Source of the DNA: Ptychodera flava
Lineage: Eukaryota; Hemichordata; Enteropneusta; Ptychoderidae
Reading direction: 5' to 3'
Length of the DNA: 64,000 nucleotides
NCBI RefSeq assembly: GCF_041260155.1
Contig: NC_091944.1
Span: 12,155,272-12,219,271, forward strand
Shown: piece by piece, positions 24,916-36,910 of the stretch
Numbering within the stretch: the stretch's first letter is position 1
Layout of the letters: each line of letters starts with the position of its first letter
Notes under the pieces: model-generated
What the model saw: the letters and a program-made list of their open reading frames with translations, nothing else
Database searches by the model: none
What the model was told of the DNA's origin: nothing
Made by a program: the position numbers and the translations under genes

Positions 24916-27860
24916 AGTCGTATGGTTTATAACCATTTTGTCGTCAAATCGATGGCACCTTCGAGAAGTTTAATTAATCTACGCTGTATCATACCATACG
25001 ACATCATTTTCATCTACACTGTAACATTAAAAACAACAAGATCGTTATCAACTAGGTGGGCCAAACAATATTGGATCTTTCGTTTTGCTGAGACTGATGT
25101 AGCTGGAAAAGATTTGCAAAACCCCATTACCTATCACACTGTCACATTTGTCAGCATCGAGATCTGTTACTGTAAACATGACGTGCTCTCTTAGGGTCGT
25201 ATGTCACCAGTTACTAAGCGTAGGGTTGTAAAGTGGGGATTCAGCAGCACCTAGCAACACAAGCGTAAGCTAAAAATTAAATTTCTGTACGATATCGCCC
25301 ACAAGGGAACTTTGTAGAAAGCAGATATGGCACATCTCCAGGTGGTTCTCTTTTCCATTGATATCCCAATCTCGTTCCATCCAACAATTTTACAATTCAG
25401 GGCCTGGATAATTCTTTTCATTTGTATAACACCGTCAGTTTCTTAAAGTAATATACGCAAAATGAAAAAATGTCATGCTGTTGTGCAAAAAAATCTGAAA
25501 ATTTGACTCTATAACCAGAACAATAAACCTCGCGAACGTCAATGCGTGTCATTCGGTGCTCTGTGGTAATGATTATAATGCTTTGAGCATTAAACACAAT
25601 TCAGCATTAAAATATCGGGAAAAAACTCCATACTGATAGTATGTGTACTTTTGGTCACCCGTGGCCAAAATTTACTGTAGCGTTTAATGTCTAATAGATA
25701 CACACTTTTCTTCAAACGAGATCAAGGGTCAAGGGTCATGCAAAGGAATGTTGCATTGCTTTACTACGCACGGAGCAGTGTTTGCTCAAGGCATGTCTGT
25801 TCGTTAGTTCCCTGGTCAATTAATCGTGCTGCGGCAATCAGCAGGACCGGTTAGGAACGTAAATGATGGTAATGAGAAGATAACAAGACTTCCAGCCCGG
25901 CAAGGGGCATCAATGGTACATCTGTGTTCAGAATCTTGATCATGTCCATACTGCAGTCTCTTCGATTTTCTCCACGACCACATTGTAATCATGACTAACC
26001 TTTTCACTTGATCACTGAAATACCTGTTAATGAACTTTTTATAATCGTCTTAGAGGGTCTTAGTCATGTTGTACCGGTAAACAGTAAAAAACATAGTCAC
26101 TAGAGACATCAGGCGACAAACTGTTAGGAAAATGCTAATTCAATTTAGCATGGGAGGTTGAAAAACAAATATGCCTACGATGAGAAAACCTAGATCAACT
26201 TATTAGTCTGTCAATCATTTTCTGTAAAATCTAAAAGTATGACAAACCCGTAAATTTATTTTATTTCATAAAGTTTTTCCAATAATGACCCTCGAAATTA
26301 CTTCTCCAGTTGTTCTGTTGAAGCTTGTGAAGCAATTCATACAGACGAATTCCTAAATAAAACAATAGGGAACATGATGCCTCTCCCTTCTCCTCTGATG
26401 TGTTGTTGTGATTATGGTGGTTGACACCGAGTCGGACGACCCCCTATCCGCGTCTGGATCACTTATCATTGCTGCTTTATGGATCCTTTTTTCAGAAACC
26501 TGGTACTGTTGGACATCGCTTTTGTGATAATAAATGCTGGTGGAGTTATGAGGCAAAAATAACGTTGTACTTATAGGCAAAACAACGGAAAATCGCTGAA
26601 ACACTGAAGTCTTTATCATCTCATGCTTTTCCGTACTCAGACATTCCAATTTCTCTCTGTGTGCAGAAGACTATCAGAGTCTGCGTTGTTTGCCGACAAA
26701 GATATGGCAAAATTTCATCTCATAAATCCACCAGCAATTATTATCAGCCTACACAAGCATATTTTGAAGTCGTCAGAAGTCTTCTACGTTCTTCGAATGG
26801 GTAGAACCACTGTGTTGTAGTAAAAACCGCGTTTGTTCGAAATGTACACTCAGTCTGTGACATGTAATAATCAGAAACCGTTATCAGTCATGCAGTCCAA
26901 AATTATCTAATCTTTCGATTTGTCTACTGAGGTGGCGGGAAAATACTTGTACTTAACGGTTTGCACGGCGCTATGACCTCGTTGCCTGTCACATTTGTGA
27001 TTATCGAGCTCTGCTACGGTTCTGTCAGTATAGTTGGGAATCAGCTAAGGCTAGCAACACTGACCTAAGCTAAACACAATTTTACTGGTCGTCAAGAGGA
27101 ACAATTGTTGTAGCAAAAAGAGATAGACAACACATGGTATTGTGTTAACAGCAAAAATAACAGTTTACGACTTCTGCTACATCGAATCATCAATCTCCAA
27201 ATCGTCCTTTGTCATTTTATGTCGTTCTCTTCTTCCCCATTTCATTGTTTAGGTGGTTCTCTGCATTTATACAATGCCATCCCTTTCTTAAAATAAAAGA
27301 TGTTGACGTGCTGATATAACCACCATATTCCAAACTAGAAAAGTAACCATCTTAAAAAGCCTCTTCCTGCCAGTTGGTGCCAAGTGATAATTATCTTCAT
27401 AGCCGTTATGTATTTCTATCATGATTTCATCATTGAAACGTCTCCTTATGCAAACCGTTTTAGGTTGTGACTACGCTAATCTGATCGCATCTGTAGTTTC
27501 CATCGCCCTCTGGCTAAACTTTACTGTAGCGAGAAAATGTAGAAGTTTAACGAAGAAAATATACCGTCCTACACACCAGAGGTTGAGTTATTCACGGTCG
27601 ATGCCATGTGATGTTGCTGATTGCTTTGCTACGTACCAAGCAATGCTTGTTCACGCGGTGAGGTTAGGTTGTGTTTGTTTGGTAGTTCCCTAGTCACGTT
27701 ATCATTATCGTTATCGCAATCAGGAGGACATACATGTGGTATCACCCAGTAAGGAACGTAAATGGCGCTAGGATAACAAACCTTCTAGCCCAAAAGAGAC
27801 CATATTCAAAACTACAATCTCTTCATCACGCTTGGCAAAAGCCGTACTTATTCTGATAGA
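24900..27860. repeat. Diverged ~1.9-kb duplication
   Basis: Blocks near 25,640-25,920 and 27,505-27,800 align in order: TTTACTGTAGCG, GCTTTACTACGCA/GCTTTGCTACGTA, AGTTCCCTGGTCA/AGTTCCCTAGTCA, then GGAACGTAAATG and TTCCAGCCC/TTCTAGCCC. Together with the units upstream this suggests a larger module copied at least twice and then much altered. The frames at 24,922-25,194 and 27,421-27,693 are not conserved between copies. Confidence 0.5.
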
Positions 27861-27869
27861 CCTTTTTTC

Positions 27870-30150
27870 TTAAATTCCGACATTACGAATGGGCGAGTCA
27901 ATGCTAGCGCGACTTCATCAAAAGCAGATAACGAATTTACCACACTGTCTTCTTGAATTTTCCTAAGTGTTTTATTATGAGAGGCAAGCTTACTGTGCGT
28001 TCCTGCGGTGCGAACGCTGGTTCTTGTGGAAAACCCGTGCCACGCCAGAGAATCCGTTTACTTCTTTTGCCGCATATTTGTAACAGGAACATTACACAAA
28101 CCTGACAGGTGGTATACTTTATTTAATTAATAATACAAATGAAAGAATCGATGTCGTAAAATGTGGAGCGCCGCAACAAAGCAAATTGTTCCCCCTTCAA
28201 GTCAGAAGTTATGTTAATCATTTCAGACGATATTCACTGTCTCAAAGAATTTCTGCAAATTTAAAACCTTTAGACCCGCAGGTTTCTCAGTGCGTGCCAT
28301 TGAGGTAGGTGGTATTTGCCACATCAATTTTGCACTGCGTCCAGTGTTTGGATCAAGAAAACTGACAATGGGGCCTCAAATAGCAGACTGTCAGATGTAC
28401 TAGTATGACATCCCTGTTTCCCATGTAGATTAGACGGGTCTTTTGAAAAGAAATCGTAAACGCCAGCGTTTTCCGCTTCACTGCTAGTAGATCTGCAGAA
28501 AGTCTAATAGTACCATTTCATGTAGCTGCACGCAATACCATTAACAATGGCACCCATGAGACTCTTCTGACAAAGCTTCTTTGTCTCCTATTTATTCCCC
28601 TCTGTGGCCACTGGAGTGATCAAGTTCATTTGACGTGTGTTACATGCCGACATTGTCATCGGTTTTTCGAACTAAAATGTATTTGGCTAATACTTTGTCG
28701 ACAGTAAAGTTCAAGGTATCTTGAAGGTTCTGTTTGATGATAATAAGGTGACTTTTATTCTGAATATGATTAAATTATTGAACTCTCCCTTGAAAATCAT
28801 GTAGCATCTTAATGTGTCCGATAGTGACATGAGACGACACTTTGTACGAATTTGAAGCTAAATTTTCAAGTATTCGTTTACAGAAAGAAAAAAATCGTGA
28901 TATGCAATGGAAATGAGTTAAAAGCGGACATAAGAATATATGAAATCAAATTATCGCAGAGTTACATCTATTATTTTATGTGTGTAAAAGTCAACGGGAA
29001 AAATGATTTGTCGATAATAAGGGGAGTTTGATTCAAGCATTCATCTGCACTATTTTTTTTCCAAAAATGATCTGAGAAGTAAAATATATATTGACGATTA
29101 ATAAGACTATACAAAATCCATGATCTACTTGTTAATACCACCCCTTTTGCTCAAGTAATGCAAGTAACCCATGGCATACAATTCCGCCTTGTCAAATAAA
29201 CATTTATCAACAGAATAGATTACATACAAGAAATAGCCGGGTCATAGGTGTTGACTTACGTACAAACATCAAATTTCGTAAATGGCATAGTAGTCCTGGG
29301 TAACGAACATAATTGGTGATGCACAGCTGGAACATTGAGTGCAGCTGGAACATTGACTCTGAGTGTTTTCTACAGTCATCTCTTTCTACTACGGTTGCCA
29401 TTTCAAATACTGCTCCCATTGTTTACATTGTGCATATTTCAACCCGCAGTATGTATCACAAACAGTAGTAAAACTTCCGCTAGTATACCTCCTGAATTCA
29501 ATTGACAACAATAACAGCCAAACAACAAATCATCGAACAATAATCTCTGAAACGAATTTTCACTCATGTTGATTTTTCTCTAATAGGACTGATTTGCGTC
29601 AATATAGGTAAAATTAACTTTCTTCTTGCTTTCGTATATCCACATCCTTTTACCCTGCTTTCCATCGCCTCCTGATGGCTATTTAGAAAGGTCAAGACAA
29701 AGTACTGCTCCGTCTGACAATGGATACCTCAAAAATTACTTTCTGTCGATGAGAAATAAGTCAATTTTCTCCATGCCAAGGGTACTTGGAGCAGAACGTA
29801 CTTTGTACTGTGTCAACAATGATATTCATGTCAGGTAGAAGCTCTCAGGTGGCCAGCTTGTCATTCCAGTACAATGGACTCCTTTGAGCAGTCTAATGCC
29901 CATTTACTGTAGGGTCAGTTTATTGATCCGTGTCTTATGAATGTGTCGCGAAACTGATACTGTCGGGCCCTTTCATTCCTTCGGTGTTTGTTCTCTACCT
30001 TCGCAATATGCACCCGATGCACTAGTCATCCCTGAGGACTCTAACACTATGGCCTCCCCGTTTTATCCCTTGGTTTCTCAGATTTAATCGATTACCCTTG
30101 AATTGTGGTAACACTGATACGAATTATGAAGCAGACCAACTCAAAGAGTG
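27870..30150. other. No gene recognised; 3' flank of the poly-Q gene
   Basis: No coding exon is supported. A 16-bp direct repeat, GCAGCTGGAACATTGA, occurs twice at ~29,324-29,356 with near-identical copies. On the minus strand an AATAAA at about 29,927-29,932 could be the polyadenylation signal of the gene ending at 30,156. Confidence 0.4.
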
Positions 30151-30155
30151 ACCAC

Positions 30156-30849
30156 TTATGTCGTTGGTCCAGCTTGTCGTATTTGAAGCTGTTCAAGTTT
30201 TTGGAATAGCAAATCCATGCGCTGATTTTGTTCTGTCTGCTGTCTCTGCATTATTTCGAACCGCTTTTCGATTACATCCTGTAATTGTTCATGGTCACTC
30301 TTCATCTGCTTTTCAACGTTGTCTAATCTCGCGCTCACTTCTTCTTCTTTCCTTTTTATTTCTTCGAGCGTACTCAGAATTTCAGGTGGAGCTGTTTTTT
30401 CTTGGTGTCCCTCATTTATCACATTTGTGCCGCTGAATACGTCCAGCTTACTTGATATTTGCTGTTGACAATCTTTTATGATATCAAGGGAATTTCTGAT
30501 ATCTGGATAACAGTTCTCAGCACCCGCATTTGCACGTAGGTGGTGTTCTAGCAGGTCTTTCATGTCATCAAGGGTAAAGTTCACCGCAGCTATTGGTCTG
30601 CCGTCGGTTGACTTAGTCTGACGTTGTACTTCAATATGTAAAGCCACTGAGTCTTCCTGTGAATTTTGCTCGATGATACCCTGTTGTTCCTGTGGCTGCA
30701 GTGACTGAAGTTGCCGATGTTGATTTTGCTGTCCAGTGCCCGCAGATTGCATAGTGTTCTGCCGCTGCAGTTCTTGTAGGTGTTGCTGCTGCTGCTGCTG
30801 AAGCAGCTTTTGTGGTTGTTTCTGCTGCTGAAGTAGCTGTTGTTGTTGC

Positions 30850-30882
<33 letters not shown>

Positions 30883-33573
30883 CGCTGTTGCTGTTGTGAA
30901 CTCTTTTGATCTTGTAGATGCTGCTGTTGTTGTTGACATTGATGCTGTTGTTGACTTTTATGCTGTTGTGAACTCTTTTGATCTTTTAGATGCTGCTGCT
31001 GCTGTTGCTGCTGCTGCTGTAGCGCCACTTGTTGCTTTGTATTAACCGGTGCTGTTTGAGAAGTGCATCGAAAATTTACTTATCACTACAAAATATAGGC
31101 AGGCATGATTTGCGGTATCGATAAGTTTAAACGTCAACTCGTCAGTATGGAAAATTTTCTTCAACTGTTTTCCTACATTATGCTCCATATCGGACCAAGG
31201 AATGATCTGCTTCTCAAACAATTTCTAATGAACAAAATCGCATTCAATCGACATTGCGTTCACCTAAAAATTTATCCAAAAAAAGAGCTTATAATAACTA
31301 TATACATGTAACTTACCTATGATACCCAGAGAACGCCGTTCAATATAATCTGCCAAACGATCGCTTAGGGTTTCTTGTTTCTCTGTAAAATTGATTGTAA
31401 AGCATGAACAATAAGCAAAATCATATTGTAGTATTTTGATATCAATGACACAAGTTTCGATTTAAATTTTTAACCGCCTCTTTAATATAATGGCAAAGCT
31501 TTTTATGTTTGCTCTGACATCAGCAAAGAAGTCTAAAAATTAAATAAAATGATCGAAAAAAATAATAATAAAATTTCACTTTTACCAGAAATATTGCAAG
31601 CGTAGATGACGACCATCCTTAAACGCCAGTTGTAGTCTTTCTGCGCCAACAAATTCCCTATTTGACCATCAGTCATTTCTCTGTGTTCCTCCTTCATTTG
31701 TCTGTGAAGAGACGTTTTCAAATGATCTCGAAGAACTTTATCTTGACAACTCGTGCTCATCATTGGCAGCACAAAATTGCATTTCACTGAAAGTATAAAG
31801 CCACCTTATTATGTTTAATGAAAAGTGTCTGGCTAGTAATAACAATCGAAAATTTAATACCCATTTGTACACCAATGTTAATGTATAGAAGGCTTAGTGG
31901 AAGAAATTTTGCTGAGTATGCAATTTGATTTTTAAGTACGAATACAGTGTGAAACAACATCATTAACCTTCGTATTTCACCAGTCTGAGAGTAGGGTTTT
32001 TTGAAGTGACTCAAATTTTATAATTTCTATAAGACATAACTGGACACTTACTTAAACATGATAAACAAGTGAAGCGACGCCGTAAGTTATCAATGATGGT
32101 AAAACCAAAAAATCTACTTACATTGTTCATTGACTATTTGTATAACATTTACACAAGTGATACATTGACAGAACCAAACCAAGCGGTTGCATTTTGATGA
32201 CCCAAAGACCCTTGATGACCAAGAATTCCTATTCGATGACGGAATGCGACCAAGCAGCTGATTCAAATGGCCAAAATTGTCGCTCACTTTGCAGAATTCG
32301 TTCTTTGACCAAAGTCCAGACTTGTCGTAAAAGGTAGTCAGTGCATTTTGCGCATTTACTTTTCCGTTGCTCGTGTTCGGATGATGCAAGGCATTGCGTT
32401 CTTCTATAAGGTGAGATTTGGTGTCAAACTCATCGATATGAAAAAGTAACTTGTATGATTCCAAGTGTTCCTTAAACTCTTCACACTGACTGTCATTGCC
32501 GAACACCACCATATTATTGACGTACAGCATTCTGGGTAGGTAGACAACCTCTTCAAAGTAGCACTTTATCGCAGACTTCTGGGTCTCATTCAACTGTTGC
32601 CACAGCGAAAAACATCTTCCTTTAGAAGCTAGGCAACACGCGTTCTTGTCCCTGTATGTCCAGATTTTGAGAAAGTAATCGGAAATCAGTTTTCCTTCTG
32701 CCAGAGCTTCTGATTTCTTGTCACCATATAGGAAAACGAGAAATGAACCTAGATGAAAATGGACAAATTACATCTGTTATCATTGAGGCAATTGAGATTT
32801 CAAGTTCCTTATTTATTTCTTACGTAATTTTGAGACCATTGTTCGTAAGAGTGTTTACTCGGGCAAATATAAGTATGTTATCTTCAAAACTATCTAGATA
32901 CAAATGTGTAATGGTAGTGCTGAAATGTTTCTAGTTCCAGTTCGTTGCAATACATGTACCTGAAATATAACGAAATGATGTAAAACTTAAAACTTGATCA
33001 AATCTTCATGTGTACCTGATCTAAATACGAGAGTTCCGAGATTTGCGAAATTGAATTCACTTGTTGGTCGCCTTTGAATCAAAATGCAGCGCTGACAGGA
33101 AGCCTGCCTTCATATGTGTATTTTCATTATGTTTGTTTTATAATTTATTCACAATTCTTATCACTCATTACATAAATCTCTTGCCAAATAAAAGATTCAG
33201 ATACTGATTTTGTAAAAGACTGTATCTTGCCCCTCTACAGGACTGCATGCAGGGTAATCATTTTAGAATTTTCTCAGAGTTACCTACCCCTTGGTTTTGA
33301 TATCTTGGTGGAGAGTTCTCTAAGATCATCCCAGTGATCAATAGATCTGTCCCGGTCAGTTGGTGTCAGGAGAACCCTTGTCTGTCTCGTATCTATGACA
33401 ACTACTGGTGTCACAGCACTGAAGGCTGAACTTCTATCACGAAAAGAACTTTTATTGTAGATATTAACATTACATCGCATGCCATCGAGGATGGTCGTCA
33501 GCTGACCTTTGATCTCTTCGCTGGCTTGTTTGAATGACTCGAGTTTGCTGTAAATGAGGACTTGTTGAGCCAT
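30156..33573 (-). CDS. Family X alpha/beta protein with glutamine-rich coiled-coil C-terminus, complete
   Basis: Five exons: 33,573-33,288, 32,748-32,122, 31,786-31,586, 31,382-31,317 and 31,051-30,156. All four introns are GT-AG and phase 1, and the total is 2,076 nt (691 residues plus stop). The ATG at 33,573 follows an in-frame TAA. Residues ~1-95 give VLIYSKLESFKQA, VVVIDTRQTRVLLTP and DHWDDL. Exon 2 gives LVFLYGDKKS, CFSLW and a second alpha/beta half starting NNMVVFGND. Exon 3 (KCNFVLPMM) matches exon 3 of the + strand relative at 6.5-9 kb. The last exon begins with ~120 residues dominated by glutamine (CAG/CAA), then a Gln-rich linker and a predicted coiled coil (IKRKEEEVSARLDNVEKQMK) ending GPTT. 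The Gln/coiled-coil tail suggests oligomerisation. Function is unknown. It is transcribed away from the UBL-GTPase gene at 34.7 kb. Confidence 0.8.
30780..31020 (-). repeat. CAG/CAA triplet-repeat tract inside coding exon
   Basis: Runs of CAG and CAA on the minus strand encode polyglutamine, interrupted by a repeated HLQDQKSSQQ/HLKDQKSSQQ segment. The interruptions show that the tract also grew by duplicating a ~30-codon block. The valine/alanine-rich frame on the + strand here is a shadow. Confidence 0.9.
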
Positions 33574-34663
33574 CTCGCCACATGGATGGATTTACAGGAT
33601 CTGTCGGTAATACACATATTACCTAAGGTTAAAAAAGGGAGGCACATCAATATCCCATACAGGCATTGGTTGTTGTTAGTTTCTTCCCCCGTCCCTTTCA
33701 TAAAGGGCGAGAAGGCTTTTTCTTTCTAAACCTTTTTTTTTTTACATTTAATACGATTATAGTATCTGTATCGCGACCTTCACACTAAATCTGGCTTACG
33801 CTGTAAACGAAATCAAAACCCTGGGACGACTTATGGTCTTCCTAGTTTCAGTGCAAGTTTTAAACGATATCACCTGTGATGGACAGTTCCATTGTCCATG
33901 TATATGTAAAATGGAAATTAAAACAAAAATCCCATTAGAAGAAGTTTCAGTGCAAGTTTTAAACGATATCACCTCTGATGGACAGTTCCATTGTCCATGT
34001 ATATGTAAAATGGAAATTAAAACAAGAAATCCCATTAGAAAAAGAATTACAGACTTTCGGGTGCAATGTTGTTATCTCTTATGTACGACAGACTTGCTCG
34101 CTTTTCTGGCGTCAGGGTTCGATGAACTTTACTGCCATTCCATGCCCAAAGACTACAGCAACCAGGCGAAGGCATCATCTTTGGATTCAATAACATTGTA
34201 CTGAACGAGAAACTCTGGCCATCCCAGCTTCACAAATCGAACGGCCAACTGTGCAGCTAAGACAGTTTCGTTCTTCTCTAAAACATTGGTCGATCCAAAA
34301 GTTCGCCGTTCGTCGAATTTCTTTCTAGCATACGAGGGTACGGGAAATAACGACCCGAGGGCCTCGCCAATGACCTGCGATTCTTGTTGCAATATCAACA
34401 CTGAACGGTTATGAAACCTTACCTTTCTGAAATGTGAATTCTTGGAAAGTTGTAGTTTCGTGATATGCAGCCATTTTGAAATTTCACCTCAAATACAAGC
34501 AGTTGACATTTGAAAAATTGAAGACGTGAAACGACAGTATTGGCTCAAGCTGGTATCATTGTTTGGACGCCCTCAATTCTGCATTCATATGCAAATCCGA
34601 GTACTGAACTCTGGTCGACAGCTTTCACTTCTTCAAGCGAAAGAAAAGCTTGCAACTTCGACT
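33574..34663. promoter_or_regulatory. Head-to-head intergenic region between the family X gene and UBL-GTPase gene A
   Basis: About 1.1 kb separates two divergent start codons, at 33,573 (-) and 34,664 (+), so a shared or bidirectional promoter is likely. A minus-strand acceptor-like TTTAACCTTAG near 33,625 suggests a 5' UTR intron of the (-) gene. The region holds a 99-bp tandem duplication and conserved open frames of doubtful meaning. It is duplicated almost intact at 42,785-43,811. Confidence 0.5.
33844..34041. repeat. 99-bp tandem duplication, copy A only
   Basis: Two adjacent units (33,844 and 33,943), each with AGTTTCAGTGCAAGTTTTAA and GGACAGTTCCATTGTCCATG. Copy B has a single unit (from ~43,060). 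The 99-bp length keeps the open frames on both strands in register (33 codons), so those frames are poor evidence of coding. Confidence 0.9.
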
Positions 34664-36859
34664 ATGGGGAACGGTAAGATTTCTATCCATGTCAGAAATT
34701 CTCGCGGCGGGAACGCAATGCCATTACAGTGCAACAAAGATGATACAATTAGTGCTCTGGCGGCAAATCTGCAAAAGAACGCCACATTGTTTGATATTCA
34801 TCCAGACGACATAAAGCTCAATACCCTGGAAATCTACCAAAACCTGCCGAATAACAAAAAGAAAAAAGTGGAGTTCTTTGAGAGAGTAACAACACTCAGC
34901 GACCATGGCTATCTCGTTGAATTTGATCATCACCCTCTTGAAAGTAAGTTTGAGCTGGCAAATACTTTTAAGTATTATTTTATGACAGGCAGAGAATAAC
35001 ACTGAAAAAGAACTGTTCAAATAGCTATGAAGTTGGAAATTGACACTTTTATCAATTAAGGTGACAGGTACTAATGTCAGATAGTGTCATGAATCACTAC
35101 TACTATGACAGAAAAAATCATCTGCAAAACTTTACACTGGTTTGCTGATTCCTCACATTTATAGCCATCATGATTTTGACCTATGACCTTTACCTGTGAC
35201 CCAGTTCATAAAAACGTACCAGTGATTATTGATTGATTGATTGATTGCTTTGTTTATTAATTTTATTCATGTATCTATTCTGTTTATTTATTCATATATC
35301 CATTTGTATTTTTTGTATTTATTCATTCGTTTGTTGAGTTATTTCCTGATTATTAAAGTTAAAAGAGATAAGAAGCTCACCAAGATCATGCTAAACAGCA
35401 AAAATAACCAATAAAAACAAAATAAAAAGTGACATTTTAACAGCACTCAAAACAATATTAAGGTGGTGGCCGTTTTGTCCAATCTTTGCCAATAAAAATG
35501 ACGACCACTGTCTCCCAGTATATATTTAGATCCTTCATACCTTTCAAAATGTATTTTTTAAGAATATCCTTATGTTCTTAATTGATCAGGTATAGGTGCA
35601 TTCATGCTTCCTAAACTTCAGAATTTCTCATAAATAGCTCATTTATGTTGTTAATCTACTTTTCAGTGCAAGAAATCAGAGTCAAATACGTCAATTCGAT
35701 CAACCCAATTAAAATCAGATGTGGCGTTGATGACTTCGTCTGCGATCTGTCAGACAAAATCCTGGAAAATCTAAACGATTTCCCCCTCTCAAGCGACGAC
35801 CGTGAACGTATAAGAGCCGAGGGTAGTGAAATACAACTATTTTTCCCTTCGTCGGATGGTGGTTTAGAACCTCTTGACCCCATGCATCAGGTTTCGAGGC
35901 TGCCAAAGAAGTATGTGATGTTCGATGTTAGGACACAGGAGATGAAGGACAAGGGAAATGGTAATTGGGTGTAGAATTGTTGAGTTTGCATAACATTGAC
36001 GAAAGTACACTATGCAAATAGTTAGCATTCGAGAGCACATTTCATTTTAATCCTAAAAACGCAAGCTGGTTAATTTACTGCTCGGCTATCCTCTTTTTAT
36101 CATATAGTTTTCTCAACCTGTATGGCGATTTGCTGTTTATTTTTTCTCAACGCATTTCAATATTATTTATAAAGGTTATATTTGCATGCTGTCCTTCTAT
36201 CATTGTGTTATCTATCTGTTACCTATCAAACGGGAATATTACAAAATGGTCACTTCCTGCCTTATACAATAAAGCCTTCAGAATATTGTACGATTTTAAA
36301 AAGCAAATAGACTTTTTCCAGAAGTTTTCATCTTGTCATACCTCACGGTTGGTGAATAAATAACATAGATTACATCTCAAAGATCATTTGCTAATGATAA
36401 ATGGCATTTATTACTCTATGTTAAATCATTCTGCCATGTTGTTTTTAACCGACAGCCATAAAATTGTATGTACGGCATCAGAATTCCAGATGCGCCGAGG
36501 TGATCGTTTGCTGGGAAAACGACACAGTACTAGATGTAATCAAGGATATAAAGAGTGACATCACACGGTTTGGATTGTCAATGGACGATGTGAAGGAGTT
36601 GGATGACCAAGATAAGGTCATGGTATTGGTCAAACCAGGACAGAAAACCGGTGACGTGGCAGTTGCTATGGAACCATATGATTCAGTAAGTTCTTTGAAA
36701 GACCAGGTGGTAGTATTTCGAATGGAAGATAAAGAAGTAAAACAAGTAACAATAGGTAAGTTCAATAGAATATGGAATGAACAGTTTTTCCTATATTTAT
36801 AAATGGATTCATAAATTCATCGTATTATCTGTTGCTTTAATTGCTAAAGGATCCATGAT

Positions 36860-36910
<51 letters not shown>

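Noticed and set aside
30812-31045. Valine/alanine-rich + strand open frame
   Set aside because: It is the complement of the polyglutamine tract in the minus-strand exon.
33833-34204. 123-codon + strand frame with an internal 33-codon repeat
   Set aside because: The 99-bp repeat keeps frames open on both strands, and conservation in copy B only reflects the recent duplication. Kept as a caution in the findings rather than called a gene.
34526-34663. Upstream in-frame extension of UBL-GTPase gene A
   Set aside because: The extension is out of frame in copy B, while the ATG at 34,664 / 43,812 and everything after it is shared.
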